Of a stretch of DNA of 8,509 bases, positions 5,463 to 8,509 are shown piece by piece. The notes beneath the pieces are model-generated. The model ran no database searches. It was not told the origin of the DNA and saw only the letters and a program-made list of their open reading frames with translations. Origin of the DNA: an uncultured Bacilli bacterium (lineage in GTDB: Bacteria; Bacillota_I; Bacilli_A; RF39; UBA660); assembly GCA_944332105.1 (NCBI GenBank), contig CALVJI010000052.1, forward strand, positions 1 to 8,509, in the 5' to 3' direction. The first letter of the stretch is position 1. Each line of letters opens with the position of its first letter. The position numbers were made by a program, and so were the translations under genes.

Positions 5463-6263
5463 AGACATATAATAAACATTTTTAAGGAACACGAATTAAT
5501 CGAAACTAACAACGTGCAAAATTTACACGTTGATGGTGTTAAACAAAAAGTGCCTTTTTATAATTTAGATGTAATTATATCTGTTGGTTATCGCGTTAAA
5601 TCACAAAATGGTGTTATCTTTAGAAAATGGGCGACAAGAGTTTTAAAAGATTACATGATAAAGGGTTATGCTATTAATCAAAAAAGACTCGAATATTTAG
5701 AAAAGACGGTCAAATTAATTGATATTGCCAATAGAGTTGATGAAAAATTAGATGATAGTGGTGCTAAAGAAATTTTGAAAGTAATAGGAAGTTATTCAAA
5801 AGCACTTGATTTATTAGATGATTATGATCATAGAACATTGTCGAAACCTAAAGGGAATAATAGTACAAAGCAAATAAAATATGAAGATTGTTTAGAGATA
5901 ATTAATAAATTAAGATTTAATGAAGAAAGTGATCTTTTTGCAAGAGAAAGAGACAACGGATTAGCATCTATAATAGGCAATATTTATCAAACTTATGATG
6001 GTAAAGATGTTTATATGAACATTGAAGAAAAGGCTGCGAATTTTCTGTATATGATAGTCAAGAATCATGTTTTTATTGATGGTAATAAACGTATTGCAGC
6101 AACTTTGTTTATTTACTTCTTAAATTATTATGATATTTTGTATAAAGATAGCAAACAAGTTATTGATAATAATACTTTGACAGCTTTAACCTTACTTATT
6201 GCAGAGTCAAATCCAAAGGAAAAAGAAGTTATAATTGATTTAGTTCTGAATTTTCTTAATTAA
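5463..6263 (+). pseudogene. RhuM-Fic/Doc family protein, N-terminally truncated
   Basis: Homology to RhuM-type proteins starts at 5463 with RHIINIFKEHEL, continues through 'KVPFYNLDVIISVGYRVKS' and 'FRKWATRVLKDYMIKGY', and passes into a C-terminal Fic/Doc domain. Full proteins are about 330 residues and begin some 40 residues earlier with a DNA-binding-like segment; here an in-frame TGA (5460-5462) blocks it. No ATG, GTG or TTG lies between that stop and GTG 5514, and GTG 5514 has no ribosome binding site, so the gene is probably dead or very poorly translated. From GTG 5514, 249 residues remain. The Fic motif HVFIDGNKRIAA (residues 185-196) is complete, with His185, Asp189 and the Doc-like N-K-R. 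Doc-type enzymes phosphorylate EF-Tu, but RhuM-Fic targets are not known to me. An upstream stretch, LFCPFK in another frame (5442-5459), may be part of the missing N-terminus after a frameshift. Confidence 0.7.
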
Positions 6264-6305
6264 GACAGATTTGCGTAATTTTTAGTCTTTTGTTGAAGAA
6301 GGGGC

Positions 6306-6335
6306 TTAGATTTGAACTTTAAAATATTGTATAAT
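6306..6335 (+). promoter_or_regulatory. Probable promoter of the DUF362 gene
   Basis: A perfect TATAAT lies at 6330-6335. The best -35 at fair spacing is TTAGAT (6306-6311, 18-base spacer), which is weak. It leaves a leader of about 45 bases before the ATG at 6386. Confidence 0.4.
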
Positions 6336-6385
6336 TTTATTGGACATGATCAAAATAAATTTGTAATGATGAAAGGATGATTGAA

Positions 6386-7270
6386 ATGGAAAAATCTAAA
6401 GTATATTTTATTAAGGATATAACTCCTGAAAATATTATTAAAGCTTATGAAGTTGTAGGAAAAAAATTGGAAGGTAAAGTTGCAGTTAAAATGCATTCTG
6501 GTGAACATGGTAATCAAAATTATTTGAAACCAGAATTTGTTAAAGATATGGTACAACATGTTAATGGTACAGTTGTTGAATGTAATACGGCTTATGAAGG
6601 CGCTAGAAACTCTACAGAAAAACATCGTGAATTAATTAAAGAACATGAATGGGAAAAATATTTTCCATTTGATTTAATGGATGCAGAAGGTCCAGATATG
6701 GAACTTGATGTTCCAAATGGAAAAATTTTAAAGAAAAATTATGTTGGTAAAAATTTAGCCAATTATGATAGTTTACTTGTTTTATCTCATTTTAAGGGTC
6801 ATGCGATGGGCGGATATGGTGGAGCTTTAAAACAATTATCTATTGGCTGTGCGTCTTCTGTTGGTAAAACATTAATTCATACTGCAGGTGTAACTGATGA
6901 TCAAAAGGTTTTATTTGATAATTTACCAGAACAAGATCATTTCTTAGAAGCAATGGCTGATGCAGCAGAAAGTGTTGTAAATTACTTTAAAGGTAATGCT
7001 GTATACATTAATGTTATGAAAAATATTTCTGTTGATTGTGATTGTGATGGAAATGCTTCTGCTCCATGTATGAAAGACATTGGTATTTTAGCTAGTTTAG
7101 ATCCTGTTGTTATTGATCAAGCTTGTTTAGATTTAGTATACAATAGTGAAGATCCTGGTAAAGATAAATTAATTGAAAGAATCGAATCTAGACATGGTGT
7201 TCATACTATTGAAGCGGCAGCTGATCTTGGTGTTGGTTCTCGTGAATACGAATTAATTACTCTTGATTAA
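6386..7270 (+). CDS. DUF362 domain protein (function unknown)
   Basis: A 294-residue protein matching the DUF362 family throughout. It has 'KVAVKMHSGEHGNQNYLKPEF' near the start, 'VLSHFKGHAMGGYGGALKQLSIGCASSVGK' in the middle (about 132-161), and 'CDCDGNASAPCMKDIGILAS' (218-237) followed by 'DPVVIDQA'. Cys218, Cys220 and Cys228 are close enough to bind metal or a cluster, but that is inference. Many DUF362 proteins carry an added 4Fe-4S ferredoxin domain; this one does not. It has no signal peptide and should be cytoplasmic. The start at ATG 6386 is preferred over ATG 6377 because AAAGGA (6372-6377) is eight bases upstream and overlaps the first ATG. It is transcribed alone, ended by a clear terminator. 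Its reading frame is intact and it looks like ordinary chromosome, unlike the scarred region before it. Confidence 0.88.
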   Translation: MEKSKVYFIKDITPENIIKAYEVVGKKLEGKVAVKMHSGEHGNQNYLKPEFVKDMVQHVNGTVVECNTAYEGARNSTEKHRELIKEHEWEKYFPFDLMDAEGPDMELDVPNGKILKKNYVGKNLANYDSLLVLSHFKGHAMGGYGGALKQLSIGCASSVGKTLIHTAGVTDDQKVLFDNLPEQDHFLEAMADAAESVVNYFKGNAVYINVMKNISVDCDCDGNASAPCMKDIGILASLDPVVIDQACLDLVYNSEDPGKDKLIERIESRHGVHTIEAAADLGVGSREYELITLD

Positions 7271-7278
7271 CTTAATTT

Positions 7279-7309
7279 GGACGTAAACCTTGTCGCTTAC
7301 GTTTTTTTT
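7279..7309 (+). terminator. Intrinsic terminator of the DUF362 gene
   Basis: ACGTAA (7281-7286) pairs with TTACGT (7297-7302), extended by two G-U pairs, around a 10-base loop. Eight T residues follow (7302-7309). Confidence 0.8.
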
Positions 7310-7342
7310 GATTTGTGTTAAAATTCTTTTAAGGAGTTTTGT

Positions 7343-7615
7343 ATGGATGATATTTTAGAGTTTGTAAGCTTTTTCTTATTTGATTTTTTTGAGGTTCTTT
7401 TTAAAAAAGCGTTTGTTGATAAGAAAAAAATTAAAATAAAAATTTTTTGGATACTAGTATACGTTGTTCTTTCTTTATTCTTATTAATGGGAACTGCTTA
7501 TTTAATTTATTTAATGATTGTAAAGAATCAAATTTGGTTTGCAATTTTTTTTGGAACATTACTATTATTGTTTCTATTTATGGTTTTTGCGCCTATTTTT
7601 CAGAAAAGAAAATGA
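7343..7615 (+). CDS. Small two-TM membrane protein, 90 aa, unknown
   Basis: I do not recognise the family. Residues 1-20 are hydrophobic with acidic residues (MDDILEFVSFFLFDFFEVLF) and may form an amphipathic helix at the membrane. Residues 21-34 are very basic. Two hydrophobic spans follow at about 35-59 and 64-85, and the protein ends in QKRK. By the positive-inside rule both ends should be cytoplasmic. AAGGAG (7331-7336) lies six bases before the ATG, which makes the start and the gene convincing. A terminator overlaps its stop codon, so it is probably a single-gene unit. A shorter frame inside it (7447-7644) is a shadow. No function can be inferred. Confidence 0.75.
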   Translation: MDDILEFVSFFLFDFFEVLFKKAFVDKKKIKIKIFWILVYVVLSLFLLMGTAYLIYLMIVKNQIWFAIFFGTLLLLFLFMVFAPIFQKRK

Positions 7616-7630
7616 TTTTCTTTCTTTTTT
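7605..7630 (+). terminator. Intrinsic terminator overlapping the stop codon of the small membrane protein
   Basis: AAAGAAAA (7605-7612) pairs with TTTTCTTT (7616-7623) with the stop codon TGA itself as the 3-base loop. C and a T-run follow to 7630. The 5' arm of the stem is made of the last codons of the gene. Confidence 0.65.
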
Positions 7631-7667
7631 TATTTAAATATTAATAAGATAAATTAGAGGAATGTTT

Positions 7668-8021
7668 ATGTTAGATTCTAATTTTCCACCAAATATGGAT
7701 CCCCAATCTTTTTCATTGCTTGCTATTGCTGTTGGAGCAGCTTGTGTGGGTGATTTAAATGCTAATGAACAAAATAGTGTTGGAAATTGGCTTGTTTTGG
7801 TTGGTCAATATGTACTTACACATGCAGCTCAGCAACAACTTATTGAGTCACGAATTGAAAAATTTAATATTAATACGAATAGTAAGAAAGCTAAATCTGG
7901 AAACGGTCCGTTTGTTGATGGAAATAGAAGTAATCAAACGCATAGAATGGAAGTAGATTATTTATTAGATGCTTTAGCAAGAATGCAAGAAGAGTTAAAT
8001 AATCTTAAAAATGGTAAATGA
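7668..8021 (+). CDS. Small conserved-looking hypothetical protein, 117 aa
   Basis: The first half is a hydrophobic, Ala/Gly-rich region: 'SFSLLAIAVGAACVGDLNAN' (about 14-33), then 'EQNSVGNWLVLVGQYVLTHA' (34-53) and AAQQQL. It resembles a small family I recall in Bacillota with a 'LxxxDLxxNEQNxLGNWLxLVGQxLxTxAAQQ' core, often annotated only as hypothetical. The middle is polar and Lys/Asn-rich and probably disordered. The end (about 96-115) is a heptad-like helix, 'YLLDALARMQEELNNLKNGK', likely a coiled coil. The first part could lie on or in the membrane, but the DLNANEQNS break makes clear spans doubtful. ATG 7668 is chosen because GAGG (7657-7660) is seven bases upstream; ATG 7662 is too close. 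It is a single-gene unit with terminators on both sides. No function is known to me. Confidence 0.78.
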   Translation: MLDSNFPPNMDPQSFSLLAIAVGAACVGDLNANEQNSVGNWLVLVGQYVLTHAAQQQLIESRIEKFNINTNSKKAKSGNGPFVDGNRSNQTHRMEVDYLLDALARMQEELNNLKNGK

Positions 8022-8040
8022 ATTTTGTAAATTTTAAGTC

Positions 8041-8069
8041 AAGAACAGTATTTTTTATGCTGTCTTTTT
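8041..8069 (+). terminator. Intrinsic terminator of the 117-aa protein gene
   Basis: ACAGTA (8045-8050) pairs with TGCTGT (8058-8063, one G-U). The outer pairs AAG/CTT (8041-8043 with 8064-8066) are added across a bulged A. A T-rich tract (8065-8069, resuming after 8072) follows. Confidence 0.7.
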
Positions 8070-8108
8070 CTATTTTTTGATACTATTAAAATAAGGAAGT
8101 GGTAATAT

Positions 8109-8509
8109 TTGAAATGTGTAAAATTAAAAGGAAAAAGAGAATTTGAAATTGGAGATATACCTGAACCAGTTAGTAAAGATGGCAGTGTTGTAATTGATGT
8201 AAAAAAGGCTGGAATATGTGGTTCTGATATTCATTATTGGGATATGGGGGAACCTAAAGGTCTTGTTATGGGACATGAGTTTTGTGGTGTAGTTACGGAT
8301 TCTGGAAGCCGTGAAGATTTGAAAATGGGAGATAGAGTAACCGCTTTACCAATCTCGCCATGTGGTCATTGTGAGGCTTGTTTAACAGGAAATCCTCAAT
8401 ATTGTAGGGAAACTTGGACTTATGCGACCGGTTTATCTTTGACAAATCCTGGTGCATTAGCTCCTAAAATGGCTATTAGATCGGATATGGTTTTAAAAGT
8501 TCCAGATAA
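8109..8509 (+). CDS. Zinc-dependent medium-chain alcohol/polyol dehydrogenase, N-terminal part
   Basis: The 133 visible residues are the GroES-like catalytic domain of a medium-chain dehydrogenase of the threonine/sorbitol dehydrogenase type, which oxidises an alcohol with NAD(P). Catalytic zinc ligands are visible: Cys37 in GICGSDIH, and His56 and Glu57 in GHEFCG. 'GDRV' (74-77) follows. The structural zinc site CGHCEACLTGNPQYC supplies Cys85, Cys88, Cys91 and Cys99. The Rossmann domain lies beyond the right edge, so the substrate cannot be named. The start is a TTG at 8109: it follows AAGGAAGTGG (8093-8102) at normal spacing and begins MKCVKLKGKREFEI, while the nearby ATG at 8114 is out of frame. 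No strong promoter was seen between the upstream terminator and this start. The frame has no stop up to the window end. Confidence 0.88.
   Translation, partial: MKCVKLKGKREFEIGDIPEPVSKDGSVVIDVKKAGICGSDIHYWDMGEPKGLVMGHEFCGVVTDSGSREDLKMGDRVTALPISPCGHCEACLTGNPQYCRETWTYATGLSLTNPGALAPKMAIRSDMVLKVPD

Noticed and set aside
6262..6290. AAGAC/GTCTT hairpin after the RhuM-Fic remnant as a terminator
   Set aside because: Only five base pairs with an 18-base loop and a short T-run; too weak to call.
6350..6625. 91-codon minus-strand ORF opposite the DUF362 gene start
   Set aside because: It is antisense to a well-supported gene, Phe/Ile/Asn-rich, and has no start signal.

Overview
The window is AT-rich, has Shine-Dalgarno sites of the AAGGAG/GGAGG type, uses TGA as a stop and TGG for Trp, and carries many short hairpin-plus-T-run terminators. 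Together with the protein families present (RarA, DUF362, a membrane-anchored C39-like peptidase, Fic) this points to a low-GC Bacillota, probably a gut-type Bacilli/Erysipelotrichia-like lineage. The sequence does not fix the genus.

Left part (1-3084) looks like accessory DNA made of short, separately terminated units. It holds the tail of a gene that may be ParA-like (2-208), a two-TM SieB-type superinfection exclusion protein (266-796), and a class III Fic enzyme with a C-terminal inhibitory-type helix (907-1443). After these comes a self-contained two-gene unit (1582-3054) with its own extended -10 promoter and terminator. That unit encodes an unrecognised 315-aa coiled-coil-start protein and a 172-aa protein with a Cys...His...Asp arrangement like the transglutaminase/papain superfamily. 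This pair is the best candidate here for something undescribed.

Middle (3086-6263) is a scarred region. The first ~53 codons of an aldo/keto reductase, with a good promoter but apparently no start codon, are joined out of frame to the last ~60 codons of the clamp-loader-like ATPase RarA. This looks like a deletion scar. A 450-bp gap with a perfect 16-bp hairpin follows. On the minus strand is an intact membrane-anchored protein with about three Ig-like domains and a C39-like papain-fold domain (3936-5285). Then comes a RhuM-Fic/Doc gene that has lost its N-terminus and start (5463-6263), although its Fic motif is intact.

Right part (6386-8509) looks like ordinary chromosome, all on the plus strand, mostly as single genes with their own terminators. 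It has a DUF362 protein, a small two-TM protein, a small conserved-looking hypothetical protein, and the start of a zinc-dependent medium-chain dehydrogenase that runs off the window.

Taken together, the accessory part combines one phage-exclusion-type membrane protein, two Fic-domain proteins (one intact, one broken) and an unknown two-gene cassette. This resembles a defence or toxin-rich hot spot that is gaining and losing genes. That is inference from gene content; no integrase, transposase or clear att repeat was seen.
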